DNA of 10,000 nt from Zymomonas sp. (GCF_020216885.1 NZ_JAIWON010000092.1:1-10000), one strand, 5' to 3'; positions 1 through 7,247 are shown, numbered from the stretch's first letter. Translations and numbers: made by a program. Notes: generated by a model from the sequence alone, not told the origin.

Positions 1-108
1 AAAGGATTTGAAAAATATCTTTTTGAAGAATTAAACCCTATATAAGAAATTCAAAAAAGATCATCAAAATAATAAAATTATAATATTAAAGGCGGTTTCT
101 TTCTTATC
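1..108 (+). promoter_or_regulatory. AT-rich leader and ribosome binding site of comM
   Basis: This very AT-rich stretch precedes comM. A TATAAT hexamer lies at 79-84 and a TATAAG at 41-46, but neither has a convincing -35 box at 16-18 bases. If TATAAT were the -10, transcription would start at about 91, leaving a leader of under 20 bases. The purine-rich AAAGGCGG at 88-95 is the likely Shine-Dalgarno, with a rather long spacing of 13 bases to the ATG at 109. The promoter assignment is weak. Any gene to the left lies outside the window. Confidence 0.3.
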
Positions 109-1623
109 ATGGTTACTTGTGTCGCCAGTCTGGCTTTTTTAGGGATGGAAGCCCGCCCAATAGAAGTTCAGGTTCAGCTTTCTTCCGGTGTTCCTGCTTT
201 TACCGTTGTCGGCTTACCAGACAAAGCTGTTTCTGAAAGCCGTGAAAGGGTGAGGGCGGCTTTATCTGCCATCGGATTGGCTCTGCCTCCAAAAAGAATT
301 ACAGTGAATCTGTCTCCGGCCGACCTTCCCAAAGAAGGCTCACATTATGACTTGCCGATTGCTTTAGGGTTATTGGGGGCGATGGGCGTATTGGATAATG
401 AGACATTAAGCCAATATGTCGTTTTGGGGGAATTGGGATTGGATGGGCGTTTAATGGCCTCACCGGGCGCGTTACCTGCTGCTATTCATGCCGCCTCTTG
501 CCAATCCGGTTTGATCTGTGCCGAATCCTTGGGCGCAGAAGCCGCGTGGTCAGGATTAGATGAAATTATCGCAGCTCCTGATCTTTTGTTATTGATCCAA
601 CATTTGAAAGGGAAAATTGCTCTCCCACAGCCCAAAGCTGATATTGTCGAAATGGCTTTTAACGGCCCTGATCTTTCTTCAGTCAAAGGGCAGGAACAAG
701 CCAGACGTGCTTTGGAAATTGCGGCGGCTGGTGGGCATAATATGCTGATGTGCGGGTCTCCGGGTGCAGGTAAGTCGTTATTGGCAGCCTGCCTTCCGGG
801 CATCTTGCCGCCGCTTAGTAATCGCGAGGCCTTGGAGGTCTCGATGATTGCCTCTGTTGCGGGGATGCTGCCGCAAGGCGGCCTTATTCAGCAAAGACCT
901 TTCCGCGCACCGCATCACTCGGCTTCAATGGCGGCTTTGATCGGTGGTGGCCAGCATATCAAACCCGGTGAAGTGACCTTGGCACATCTCGGTGTTTTAT
1001 TCTTAGACGAATTGCCAGAATTCAAAAGGCCGGTGCTCGATTCTCTGCGGCAACCTTTGGAAAATGGCGAGGTCTCCATTGCCCGCGCCCATGCCCATAT
1101 TCGTTTTCCAGCAAGGGTTCAGCTTATTGCTGCGATGAATCCTTGTCGCTGTGGCCATTTGGATGATGCTGCCTTAGCTTGTAGTCGAGCGCCGAAATGT
1201 GCGGCTGAATATCAGAATAAAATTTCAGGGCCTCTTTTAGATCGTATCGACATCCATATTGATATGCCCCCCGTTGGGGCGCATGAATTGATGCTTCCTG
1301 AAGGCGAATCTTCTGCGACAGTCAAAGCCCGCGTGATGGCTGCCCGTCAAATTCAATCTGATCGGTATAAAAATTATAAAGACGGAGCTATCCGCTGCAA
1401 TGCCGAAGCGGACGGTGCCTTGATTGAAAAACTAACGCCAATGGATGATGCAGCACGTAAAATTTTGATGACCGCCGTAGAAAAGATGCGACTTTCTGCT
1501 CGTGCTTATTATCGCCTGTTAAAAGTCGCCCGTACGATCGCTGATCTGGATATGGCGGAAACATTAAACCAAATTCATATATCTGAAGCCTTAAGCTACC
1601 GTCATCGTCAGCCCGTTGCTTAA
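109..1623 (+). CDS. comM: ComM/YifB family Mg-chelatase-like AAA+ ATPase
   Basis: 504 residues, the usual length for the ComM (YifB) family. In naturally competent bacteria these proteins form hexameric ATP-driven branch-migration motors that extend integration of transformed DNA. The gene is also conserved in species not known to be competent, where its role is less clear. The N-terminal domain (about 1-170) has the family signature FTVVGLPDKAVSESRERVRAA and the ITVNLSPADLPKEG block. The AAA+ core carries Walker A GSPGAGKS (216-223), Walker B VLFLDE (296-301) and the SGPLLDRIDIH block. Four cysteines (346, 348, 358, 364) form a zinc-ribbon-like insert in a spacing I associate with alphaproteobacterial members. 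The C-terminal Mg-chelatase lid contains LSARAYYRLLKVARTIADL. It stands alone and converges on rpoD, with a shared terminator. No truncation or missing catalytic residue is seen. Confidence 0.95.
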   Translation: MVTCVASLAFLGMEARPIEVQVQLSSGVPAFTVVGLPDKAVSESRERVRAALSAIGLALPPKRITVNLSPADLPKEGSHYDLPIALGLLGAMGVLDNETLSQYVVLGELGLDGRLMASPGALPAAIHAASCQSGLICAESLGAEAAWSGLDEIIAAPDLLLLIQHLKGKIALPQPKADIVEMAFNGPDLSSVKGQEQARRALEIAAAGGHNMLMCGSPGAGKSLLAACLPGILPPLSNREALEVSMIASVAGMLPQGGLIQQRPFRAPHHSASMAALIGGGQHIKPGEVTLAHLGVLFLDELPEFKRPVLDSLRQPLENGEVSIARAHAHIRFPARVQLIAAMNPCRCGHLDDAALACSRAPKCAAEYQNKISGPLLDRIDIHIDMPPVGAHELMLPEGESSATVKARVMAARQIQSDRYKNYKDGAIRCNAEADGALIEKLTPMDDAARKILMTAVEKMRLSARAYYRLLKVARTIADLDMAETLNQIHISEALSYRHRQPVA

Positions 1624-1644
1624 AATCAAAATCGTCTAAAATCA

Positions 1645-1694
1645 AAAAAGCCTTTTGAAACACCAATAAAGCATCGGGTCTCAAAAGGCTTTTT
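1645..1694. terminator. Bidirectional Rho-independent terminator between comM and rpoD
   Basis: A perfect 14-bp inverted repeat, AAAAAGCCTTTTGA (1645-1658) against its complement (1681-1694), encloses a 22-base loop. The A/T ends of the stem give a U-rich 3' arm in either direction: five T on the plus strand, six on the minus strand with the flanking base. It begins 21 bases after the comM stop and 29 bases beyond the rpoD stop, so it can serve both converging transcripts. Confidence 0.88.
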
Positions 1695-1723
1695 GACAGA
1701 TAAAGCGCTAAAGGCTGTTTCCT

Positions 1724-3736
1724 CTAGTGATCGAGGAAACTCCGCATTTTCCGTGAACGGGAGGGATGTTTCAATTTGCGAAGCGCTTTTGCTTCGATCT
1801 GACGAATACGTTCACGGGTAACCGAGAATTGTTGCCCGACTTCTTCCAAGGTATGATCGGTATTCATACCGATACCAAAGCGCATCCGCAAAACACGTTC
1901 TTCACGTGGGGTCAGGCTAGCCAAAACACGGGTGACTGTTTCTTTCAAATTGGCCTGAATAGCGGCATCGACCGGAATAATCGCGTTTTTATCTTCGATA
2001 AAGTCACCGAGATGACTGTCTTCTTCATCACCAATCGGCGTTTCAAGACTGATCGGCTCTTTCGCAATTTTCATCACCTTGCGCACTTTTTCAAGCGGCA
2101 TAGAAAGGCGCTCGGCCAATTCTTCCGGCGTCGGCTCGCGCCCGATTTCATGCAAGATTTGGCGACTTGTCCGAACCAGTTTGTTGATCGTTTCGATCAT
2201 ATGCACTGGAATACGGATAGTTCTCGCCTGATCGGCAATAGAACGGGTGATCGCCTGACGAATCCACCATGTCGCATAGGTCGAGAATTTATAGCCGCGA
2301 CGATATTCAAATTTATCGACAGCCTTCATCAAACCGATATTGCCCTCTTGAATAAGATCAAGGAACTGCAAACCGCGATTGGTGTATTTTTTAGCAATGG
2401 AGATGACCAAACGCAGATTGGCTTCAACCATTTCGGTTTTAGCAATACGGGCTTCTCTCTCGCCTTTTTGCACCATGGTCACAATACGACGTAGTTCTTT
2501 TAACGTCATACCGGTGACTTGAGCGATCTCGGCTACTTCCGAACGGATGCGTTCGATACTTTCGGCTTCACTCGTCGTGAAATTCGCCCATTTTTTGTCG
2601 ATTTTAGTAACGCGCTCGACCCAGCCTTCTTCCATTTCATTGCCCAAATAGGCATTGAGGAAAGAATCGCGCGGCACTTTATACCGTTCTGCCAGACGCA
2701 GCATCTGACCATTCAGCGTTCTAAGGCGGCTGTTATAGTTATAAAGCTGTTCAACCAAAAATTCGATACGAGCGTTATGGAATTTGACGCTTTCAACTTC
2801 TGCGGTCAGCTCTTCTCTAAGCTGCTGATAAGCGTTTTCCTGATCCTCTGGAAATTCTTCATTCGCGCCTAAAGCCCGCATCCGTGCATTCTGAAGAACC
2901 GAAAATTGGCGGTAAAGATCAGCAATTTTAGCAAATTTTTCTAAAGAAGCTGGTTTAAGCTGCTCTTCCATCTGCGCCAGAGACAAGGTATTTTCATCTT
3001 CCTCGTCATTCTCACGCTGGATGCGCTGGCCATTTTCGTCTAACTCGCCTTCGCTGTCATCCTCGTCGTCTTCATCCTCTTTGAAGGTCGGGCCAGCATT
3101 GCGCTCGGAAATCTCGTTGTCATTGTCGTCACCATCTTCCTCGAATTGATCGGGGGAAGGGCCTTGGGTCAACATCGCATCCAAATCAATGATTTCACGC
3201 AATTGCAGCGTGCCTTCATTCAGGGCATTCGACCATTCGATAATGTTGTCAAAAGTAATTGGGCTTTCACAAAGCCCTAAAATCATGGTGTCGCGACCAG
3301 CTTCGATCCGCTTGGCGATTGCAATTTCACCTTCACGGCTCAAAAGCTCGACCGCACCCATTTCGCGGAGATACATACGCACCGGATCATCTGTTCGGTC
3401 GGATGTTTCTTTCTTGGTCGTAACGGCAGGAGCCGGAGAGGTGCCACCGTCGCCCTGAAGCTCTTCGGCTGCGTCTTCTTCTTCCTGCTGACCATCCTCG
3501 CCGCTATCTTCATTTTCGACGATATTGATGCCCATTTCCGAAAGGGCAGACATAATATCTTCGATCTGTTCCGAAGACATCTGGTCCTGTGGAAGAGCTT
3601 CATTCAGCTGATCATAGGTTACATATCCGCGCTTTTTGGCTTGCGTTATGAATTTACGGATCGACGTTTCATTCAAATCGATCAGCGGCGCATCACCGGC
3701 ATTTTTTTTCGCTTCAGCCGTAGTCGTCTCTGCCAT
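1724..3736 (-). CDS. rpoD: Primary RNA polymerase sigma factor, sigma-70 (RpoD)
   Basis: 670-residue housekeeping sigma factor; it binds core RNA polymerase and recognises -10/-35 promoters. Domains in order: region 1.1 (about 15-75), an acidic linker (73-100), region 1.2 ([12 protein letters not shown], 116-127), and a long non-conserved region with a strongly acidic stretch (198-248). Region 2 follows (about 425-515), with [18 protein letters not shown] in 2.3/2.4. Q494 and T497 match the E. coli -10 readers Q437 and T440. Regions 3 and 4 come last; the region 4.2 helix-turn-helix [18 protein letters not shown] puts R641, E642 and R645 where E. coli has the -35-contacting R584, E585 and R588. 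The constant offset of 57 fits E. coli's 613 residues and supports the start. ATG at 3736 follows the dnaG TAG with no gap, so translation is probably coupled. The protein ends RSFLDH, intact. Confidence 0.98.
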   Translation of the reverse strand: MAETTTAEAKKNAGDAPLIDLNETSIRKFITQAKKRGYVTYDQLNEALPQDQMSSEQIEDIMSALSEMGINIVENEDSGEDGQQEEEDAAEELQGDGGTSPAPAVTTKKETSDRTDDPVRMYLREMGAVELLSREGEIAIAKRIEAGRDTMILGLCESPITFDNIIEWSNALNEGTLQLREIIDLDAMLTQGPSPDQFEEDGDDNDNEISERNAGPTFKEDEDDEDDSEGELDENGQRIQRENDEEDENTLSLAQMEEQLKPASLEKFAKIADLYRQFSVLQNARMRALGANEEFPEDQENAYQQLREELTAEVESVKFHNARIEFLVEQLYNYNSRLRTLNGQMLRLAERYKVPRDSFLNAYLGNEMEEGWVERVTKIDKKWANFTTSEAESIERIRSEVAEIAQVTGMTLKELRRIVTMVQKGEREARIAKTEMVEANLRLVISIAKKYTNRGLQFLDLIQEGNIGLMKAVDKFEYRRGYKFSTYATWWIRQAITRSIADQARTIRIPVHMIETINKLVRTSRQILHEIGREPTPEELAERLSMPLEKVRKVMKIAKEPISLETPIGDEEDSHLGDFIEDKNAIIPVDAAIQANLKETVTRVLASLTPREERVLRMRFGIGMNTDHTLEEVGQQFSVTRERIRQIEAKALRKLKHPSRSRKMRSFLDH

Positions 3737-3745
3737 CTAGCCTTC
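3734..3745 (-). promoter_or_regulatory. dnaG-rpoD stop/start junction with rpoD ribosome binding site
   Basis: On the minus strand the sequence reads GAAGG-C-TAG-ATG: the last dnaG codons contain the rpoD Shine-Dalgarno (3745-3741), four bases before the ATG at 3736. The TAG stop and the ATG are directly adjacent. This arrangement normally means that ribosomes ending dnaG help start rpoD on the same mRNA. Confidence 0.7.
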
Positions 3746-5626
3746 ATCCACCCTTGTTCTAAGCTCGAACTCTATGCCGAGCATATAACGTCGTTCCTGA
3801 AAATCAGCACGGCGTTTACGGTGTAACGCCTGCGCTGCCTCAAACTTTGCATAATCAGCTATCAGGCGTTCTTCTGTGAATACCTGCTTAAGCTGTTGTT
3901 CTTCAGTTGCTAATTCTCTCTCTTCAACCACGAGATCAATGAGAGCAACTAAACTTTCAATCGCTAAATCCGGCGCAATATCAGGCCGTGTAAAAGGAAA
4001 GCGTAAATCTTTTTTTATGTCCCATGCGCAAATGTCCACATTGGCATCAGCTTTCAATATGGCTTTGATTGCGTCTCTATCAAGATCTGGTTCGCTAATG
4101 ACAGCTGTTATCAGCACCTCGCGCCATTTTTTCAACTTGGGATCGGTAACCGTTAGCGCTGCCAGTCTCTCCAGTCGCTGTTTTATCGCTTCGGGATAGA
4201 GGCTAAGCCCAATTAAAATTTGGCGGCTATATTGATGCTCAAGATCAGAAATAGTCGGGATAGGAAGATCGGATGGGGTAACCGCCGTCGTTGGCATTGC
4301 CGTCGAACTGTCCGGCCGCTTCTTATTTTTCCACCCGAAATTCTCGTAAAAAAGATTTCTAAAATTGCTGCGATAGCCACGGGCAATAAACTCATCACGG
4401 CAGGAGGCCGCTAATTCGTCCAATCTTTTGGATAAAGCGGCACGCCCTTCCGGTGACTGTGGATCAATCTGGGAGGCTTCAAAGCGGTATAATAACCGAT
4501 CAAGAGCAATGGGGCGGGATAAAACCTCTTCAAAAGCTGATTTTCCCTGTTCCTTGACCAAGTCATCAGGGTCTTTCCCATTGGGCAATGTGACAAAGGA
4601 CAGAGTCTTACCGGGGCGCGCCTGAACAAGGGCGCGTTCAGCGGCTCTGACGGCGGCTTTTTGTCCGGCTGAATCGCCATCAAAACAAAGAATCGGCTTG
4701 TCTTCTATCCGCCACAGCCGCTCAATCTGATGTTCTGTTAAGGCCGTTCCCAAGGGGGCAACCGCTTCGTGAATACCCGCTTGCGCTAGACCGATAACAT
4801 CCAAATAGCCTTCGACAACGATAATCCGCTTTTGTCGTCTCGCCGCCTGACTGGCTTTATCAATATTGTAAAGCGTGCGTCCTTTATCGAAAAGGGGCGT
4901 TTCAGGCGAGTTGAGATATTTCGGGCTGTTATCAGGAAGGCCATTGCCACCCTCCATAGACTCCAACCGCCGACCACCAAAGGCAATAACACGTCCGCGT
5001 TGGTCTTTAATCGGAATCATCAGCCGCCCGCGAAAGCGGTCATAAGGATCGCGCCCTTCAACCGATATCAACAATCCGACTTCAATCAGTTTTTCAACGG
5101 CATGGTGGGACAAGGCGTTTTTCAACCGTCCCCGTCCATTCGGGGCAAAGCCAAGGCCAAAATTTTGCGCTATGGCAGGCGATATACCTCTGTTGTCGAG
5201 ATAACGGCGAACTTCGGCTCCCTCAATCCCGTGAAGCTGTTCAGAAAACCATTTGGTCGCTTCTGCCATAATATCATGTAGGGTTGCCGTTCTTTTGGCC
5301 TGTCTGACCGCTGCTGGATTGGCTTCGGGAATATCCATCCCTGCTTGCCCCGCCAATTCACGCACCGCATCCATAAAGGAAAGCCCGCGCGTTTCGGTCA
5401 CAAAACGGATAGCATCGCCATGCGCGCCACAGCCAAAGCAATGATAAAAACCCTTTTCATCATTGACGTAAAAACTGGGCGTTTTTTCATTATGGAAGGG
5501 GCAACAGGCACGGAATTCCCGTCCGGCACGGGTCAGCTTTACCGTCCGCCCGATCAGCGCCGACAGCGTAATACGCTGGCGCAATTCATCCAGAAATTCA
5601 GGAGGAAGGAAGTGGCCGGTGGTCAT
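3737..5626 (-). CDS. dnaG: DNA primase DnaG
   Basis: 629 residues, a usual length for alphaproteobacterial primase; it makes the RNA primers for leading- and lagging-strand synthesis together with the DnaB helicase. The N-terminal CHC2 zinc domain shows CCPFHNEKTPSF and YHCFGCGAHGD, with ligands C42, H45, C63 and C66. The catalytic core has RFRGRLMIPI and SPKYLNSPET, then the TOPRIM fold: E272 in VVEGYLDV and the metal-binding pair D316/D318 in CFDGDSAG. The last ~180 residues are the variable helicase-binding domain. A glycine-containing segment (about 222-231) before SPKYLNSPET looks longer than in the primases I know. ATG at 5626 is chosen because the following LPPEFLDELR...LSALIGRTVKLTRAGREF matches the family start. 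The Shine-Dalgarno is weak (GGGA, 8 bases upstream). First gene of a dnaG-rpoD operon; rpsU is not adjacent. Confidence 0.97.
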   Translation of the reverse strand: MTTGHFLPPEFLDELRQRITLSALIGRTVKLTRAGREFRACCPFHNEKTPSFYVNDEKGFYHCFGCGAHGDAIRFVTETRGLSFMDAVRELAGQAGMDIPEANPAAVRQAKRTATLHDIMAEATKWFSEQLHGIEGAEVRRYLDNRGISPAIAQNFGLGFAPNGRGRLKNALSHHAVEKLIEVGLLISVEGRDPYDRFRGRLMIPIKDQRGRVIAFGGRRLESMEGGNGLPDNSPKYLNSPETPLFDKGRTLYNIDKASQAARRQKRIIVVEGYLDVIGLAQAGIHEAVAPLGTALTEHQIERLWRIEDKPILCFDGDSAGQKAAVRAAERALVQARPGKTLSFVTLPNGKDPDDLVKEQGKSAFEEVLSRPIALDRLLYRFEASQIDPQSPEGRAALSKRLDELAASCRDEFIARGYRSNFRNLFYENFGWKNKKRPDSSTAMPTTAVTPSDLPIPTISDLEHQYSRQILIGLSLYPEAIKQRLERLAALTVTDPKLKKWREVLITAVISEPDLDRDAIKAILKADANVDICAWDIKKDLRFPFTRPDIAPDLAIESLVALIDLVVEERELATEEQQLKQVFTEERLIADYAKFEAAQALHRKRRADFQERRYMLGIEFELRTRVDEG

Positions 5627-5865
5627 TATTGTCCCATGAGACCATAAAAAAGACGGAAGGGCAGAAAAGCGATGAAGCTCTCTGCACGGAAAAGCGGTAA
5701 AACCAAATTTTTTTGTAGAACGGGTATCTGACTTTTATACTGCCCAGACTGATATATCTGTTTTTGTTCATCGCACCCTTGGTTCAGGGACAACTTCCCG
5801 CAAAGCAGAGGCGGTATCAGAACAAAAGAGGCGCAGCTATAAAGAAGATATCGAATCACCCGATA

Positions 5866-5894
5866 ATTATACCTGTTTAGCAAGAAAGTCGGGC
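5866..5894 (-). promoter_or_regulatory. Possible dnaG-rpoD promoter
   Basis: The minus strand has a perfect -10 hexamer TATAAT at 5871-5866. The hexamer 17 bases upstream (GCCCGA, 5894-5889) is a poor -35, and there is no extended -10 TG. If used, transcription would start near 5859 and give a leader of about 230 bases before dnaG. It is the best-looking -10 in the region but is supported by the -10 alone. Confidence 0.3.
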
Positions 5895-6072
5895 TTTATC
5901 CAGTTGAAAAGCATTTCTCTTCCAACAGACTGAAAGATAAAAAGCGCATTTTTTGACATTGAGATCGTTCTTTGGGCAGTCTTTTATCAGAAGAGAAGTG
6001 CCAACCTTTCCAATTCAAATAGAATTTTCAGTAATAATCCCATTCTTTCAAAGACTTAAATAGATTTACCTC

Positions 6073-6101
6073 TTGCTTCATTACACGTGCTTTTTTATTA
6101 A
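6073..6101 (+). promoter_or_regulatory. Possible promoter of the 36-codon ORF
   Basis: TTGCTT (6073-6078) and TATTAA (6096-6101) are separated by 17 bases, a sigma-70-like arrangement with three of six and four of six consensus matches. Transcription would begin near 6108 and give a leader of about 28 bases carrying the Shine-Dalgarno of the small ORF. A CACGTG palindrome (6084-6089) sits in the spacer. Confidence 0.35.
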
Positions 6102-6135
6102 CGATTTTCTTGCATCATTTTGAGGAGGTAAAAAG

Positions 6136-6246
6136 ATGTCAGATGTCAATTTAAAAAACGAAAAAGCGAATAAAATAGGCAGAATAGCTATTGTTTTTTT
6201 CGGCTTTATTCTCGGATTTGTTCTTGCAGAAAAATTTCTATTTTAA
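6136..6246 (+). CDS. Small single-pass membrane protein, 36 residues, unknown function
   Basis: The ORF has 36 codons. I do not recognise the protein. The start is very well supported: AGGAGGT (6123-6129), essentially the full anti-16S complement, sits six bases before the ATG. The first 16 residues are hydrophilic and basic-leaning (MSDVNLKNEKANKIGR). Residues 17-31 (IAIVFFGFILGFVLA) form one hydrophobic helix with a G23-x3-G27 motif of the kind that packs helices together, and the tail is EKFLF. By the positive-inside rule (K7, K10, K13, R16 before the helix) the N-terminus should be cytoplasmic. Small proteins of this type often bind and tune a larger membrane protein. A possible promoter lies at 6073-6101 and a weak hairpin terminator at 6299-6338, so it may be a single-gene unit. 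It is divergent from dnaG and convergent with yqeY. The alternative is a chance ORF, which the Shine-Dalgarno and helix make unlikely. Confidence 0.65.
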   Translation: MSDVNLKNEKANKIGRIAIVFFGFILGFVLAEKFLF

Positions 6247-6298
6247 ATTTGATGGGGTGTAGATGAAAATCTCTCTAATTTTCTCTTAATCCTATCAT

Positions 6299-6338
6299 GG
6301 GTTGCTTGTCCGTTATTGTAAAAGGCGAATGGCAACCC
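6299..6338 (+). terminator. Weak hairpin downstream of the 36-codon ORF
   Basis: GGGTTGC (6299-6305) pairs with GCAACCC (6332-6338) in a 7-bp, GC-rich stem with a 26-base loop, followed by only three T before AA. It lies 52 bases after the small ORF's stop. It may end that transcript, but the U tract is short and the loop large, so this is tentative. The same GGGTTGC recurs at 6433-6439 and could pair instead with the right arm. Confidence 0.3.
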
Positions 6339-6408
6339 TTTAATCGCGATCATATCACTCTAAAAGATAATCTAATCAAATCTAGGCCGTCTTTTACTAA
6401 GCTATGTC

Positions 6409-6420
6409 GATCTTAAGATC
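6409..6420. repeat. Perfect 12-bp palindrome
   Basis: GATCTTAAGATC reads the same on both strands with no central spacer. Its spacing is shorter than most dimeric repressor operators, and its position in the middle of the gap gives no clear target gene. It may be chance. Confidence 0.45.
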
Positions 6421-6474
6421 AGACTAAAAATTGGGTTGCTAGGTTAAAAGTAAAAGCCGTTGAGGCTGAAATAT

Positions 6475-6520
6475 TTTTGTCAAAAAGCGGGGAGTAAGAA
6501 AGTCCCGCTTCCTGACAAAA
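6475..6520 (-). terminator. Two-tier hairpin terminator of yqeY
   Basis: The inner stem is AAGCGGG (6485-6491) paired with CCCGCTT (6504-6510), 7 bp with a 12-base loop. A 2x2 internal mismatch leads to an outer stem, TTTTGTCA (6475-6482) with TGACAAAA (6513-6520), 8 bp. Read on the minus strand, the inner stem is followed directly by a run of T (CCCGCTTTTTG), as in an intrinsic terminator, and the structure begins 17 bases after the yqeY stop. The outer stem uses the same T run, so the full-length fold and the terminator U tract compete. Confidence 0.75.
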
Positions 6521-6537
6521 CAATCTGAGTGGTTTTA

Positions 6538-6996
6538 TCAGCCCTGTGCTAACAGCGCTTTCACCATGGGGCCCGCCTTGCTCATATCCATTTGGGTAGC
6601 ATAGCGTTCTTTAATCAAGCCCATGACTTTGCCCATTTCTTTTATCGAGCTGGCACCTGATTCTTTAATTAAACCAGCAATCGCGGCCTTGGCTTCTTCT
6701 TCGCTCATCTGTTTAGGAAGGAAGCTGCTGATAACGTCTAATTCACTTTGTTCTTTGGCGGCCAGTTCAGGACGACCGCCTTTTTCATACATATCAATCG
6801 ATTCGCGACGTTGCTTTGCCATTTTTAACAAAACTTCGGTGACCAGTTTATCGTCATCGGTTGCGTCACTTTCGGTGCGCTCTTCAATGTCACGATAGCG
6901 AACTGCCGCTTGAATTAGGCGTAAAGCGGCGGTTTTTTCACTATCACGGGCTTTCATGGCGGTGATAAGACCGGCTTTTATTTCATCTCTTATCAT
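6538..6996 (-). CDS. yqeY: GatB/YqeY domain protein
   Basis: 152 residues, the normal length for free-standing YqeY proteins, which resemble the C-terminal tail domain of GatB, the tRNA-binding subunit of Glu-tRNA(Gln) amidotransferase. The physiological role of YqeY is not settled. The sequence shows MIRDEIKAGLITAMKARD at the start, ALRLIQAAVRYRDIEER (24-40), FLPKQMSEEE (92-101), the MGKVMG motif (121-126) and QMDMSKA before the last helix. ATG at 6996 has AAGG nine bases upstream and gives the family N-terminus. The frame stays open to a TTG at 7122, but those 42 extra residues do not match the family. Its own terminator and about 900 bases separate it from dnaG, so it is probably not co-transcribed with dnaG-rpoD. 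It is divergent from carA. Confidence 0.92.
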   Translation of the reverse strand: MIRDEIKAGLITAMKARDSEKTAALRLIQAAVRYRDIEERTESDATDDDKLVTEVLLKMAKQRRESIDMYEKGGRPELAAKEQSELDVISSFLPKQMSEEEAKAAIAGLIKESGASSIKEMGKVMGLIKERYATQMDMSKAGPMVKALLAQG

Positions 6997-7076
6997 AAAT
7001 AATGCCTTATAGATTGGGAATTCTGACGACAGATCCCTGTTATTGCCGAAAAAAACAACCATATTTCTTAAGAGAT

Positions 7077-7108
7077 ACCGGCATAAATCACAGTGTTGGC
7101 GTGCCGGT
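7077..7108. repeat. 7-bp inverted repeat in the yqeY-carA divergent spacer
   Basis: ACCGGCA (7077-7083) and TGCCGGT (7102-7108) are perfect inverted copies separated by 18 bases. On yqeY mRNA starting upstream, this would form a GC-rich hairpin about 80 bases before the start codon. As DNA, the half-sites are 25 bases centre to centre, compatible with a regulator binding on one helix face. No long T run follows either arm closely, so it is not a plain terminator. Confidence 0.45.
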
Positions 7109-7138
7109 GAATGGTTGGGCAATGGAAAGAAAGCGAAC

Positions 7139-7144
7139 AGTATA
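7139..7144 (-). promoter_or_regulatory. Possible -10 element for yqeY
   Basis: TATACT on the minus strand (7144-7139) matches the -10 consensus at five of six positions. No good -35 lies 16-18 bases upstream. The implied leader to the ATG at 6996 is about 135 bases and would include the inverted repeat at 7077-7108. Confidence 0.25.
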
Positions 7145-7247
7145 GCGGATATTTGTTGATTTTAATAGATTGACCAAAGAAACGACCGCCCTTACTGATG
7201 CGCCGTTTATCTATTTCCCGCCAGCATAAAAAAAAGGAGAACCTCAG

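Larger units (their letters stand above)
5627..6537. other. Long AT-rich gap between dnaG and yqeY
   Basis: These 911 bases hold only one gene I can support, the 36-codon ORF at 6136-6246. Other contents: a possible dnaG promoter (5866-5894), a possible promoter for the small ORF (6073-6101), a hairpin (6299-6338), a perfect 12-bp palindrome (6409-6420) and the yqeY terminator (6475-6520). I see no tRNA, no tandem repeat and no remnant of a recognisable gene. From 5884 to 6060 I see nothing definable. The stretch 6247-6474, rich in short inverted repeats, could hide a small RNA, but nothing identifies one. Confidence 0.6.

Noticed and set aside
1766..2872. Long plus-strand open frames (242 and 117 codons) opposite rpoD
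   Set aside because: Antisense shadows of a highly conserved gene; the translations resemble no family and lack ribosome binding sites.
5626..5883. 85-codon minus-strand frame whose TAA overlaps the dnaG ATG (TAATG)
   Set aside because: It starts at TTG with no Shine-Dalgarno, has no recognisable domain, and contains the best candidate dnaG -10. The overlap alone is not enough.
6263..6289. Eight-codon frame MKISLIFS after the 36-codon ORF
   Set aside because: Very short; the G-rich stretch upstream is a poor Shine-Dalgarno, and no regulatory structure depends on it clearly.
6297..6416. 39-codon plus-strand frame starting MGCLSVIVKGEWQPF
   Set aside because: No Shine-Dalgarno before the ATG, and it overlaps the hairpin arms. 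It looks vaguely protein-like, but nothing supports translation.
6997..7122. N-terminal extension of yqeY to 194 residues
   Set aside because: The extended start is TTG without a ribosome binding site, and the extra 42 residues do not match the family. The ATG at 6996 gives the standard protein.
7170..7198. TTGACC as a carA -35 box
   Set aside because: The hexamers 16-18 bases downstream (around TACTGA) match the -10 consensus poorly, so I do not call a promoter.
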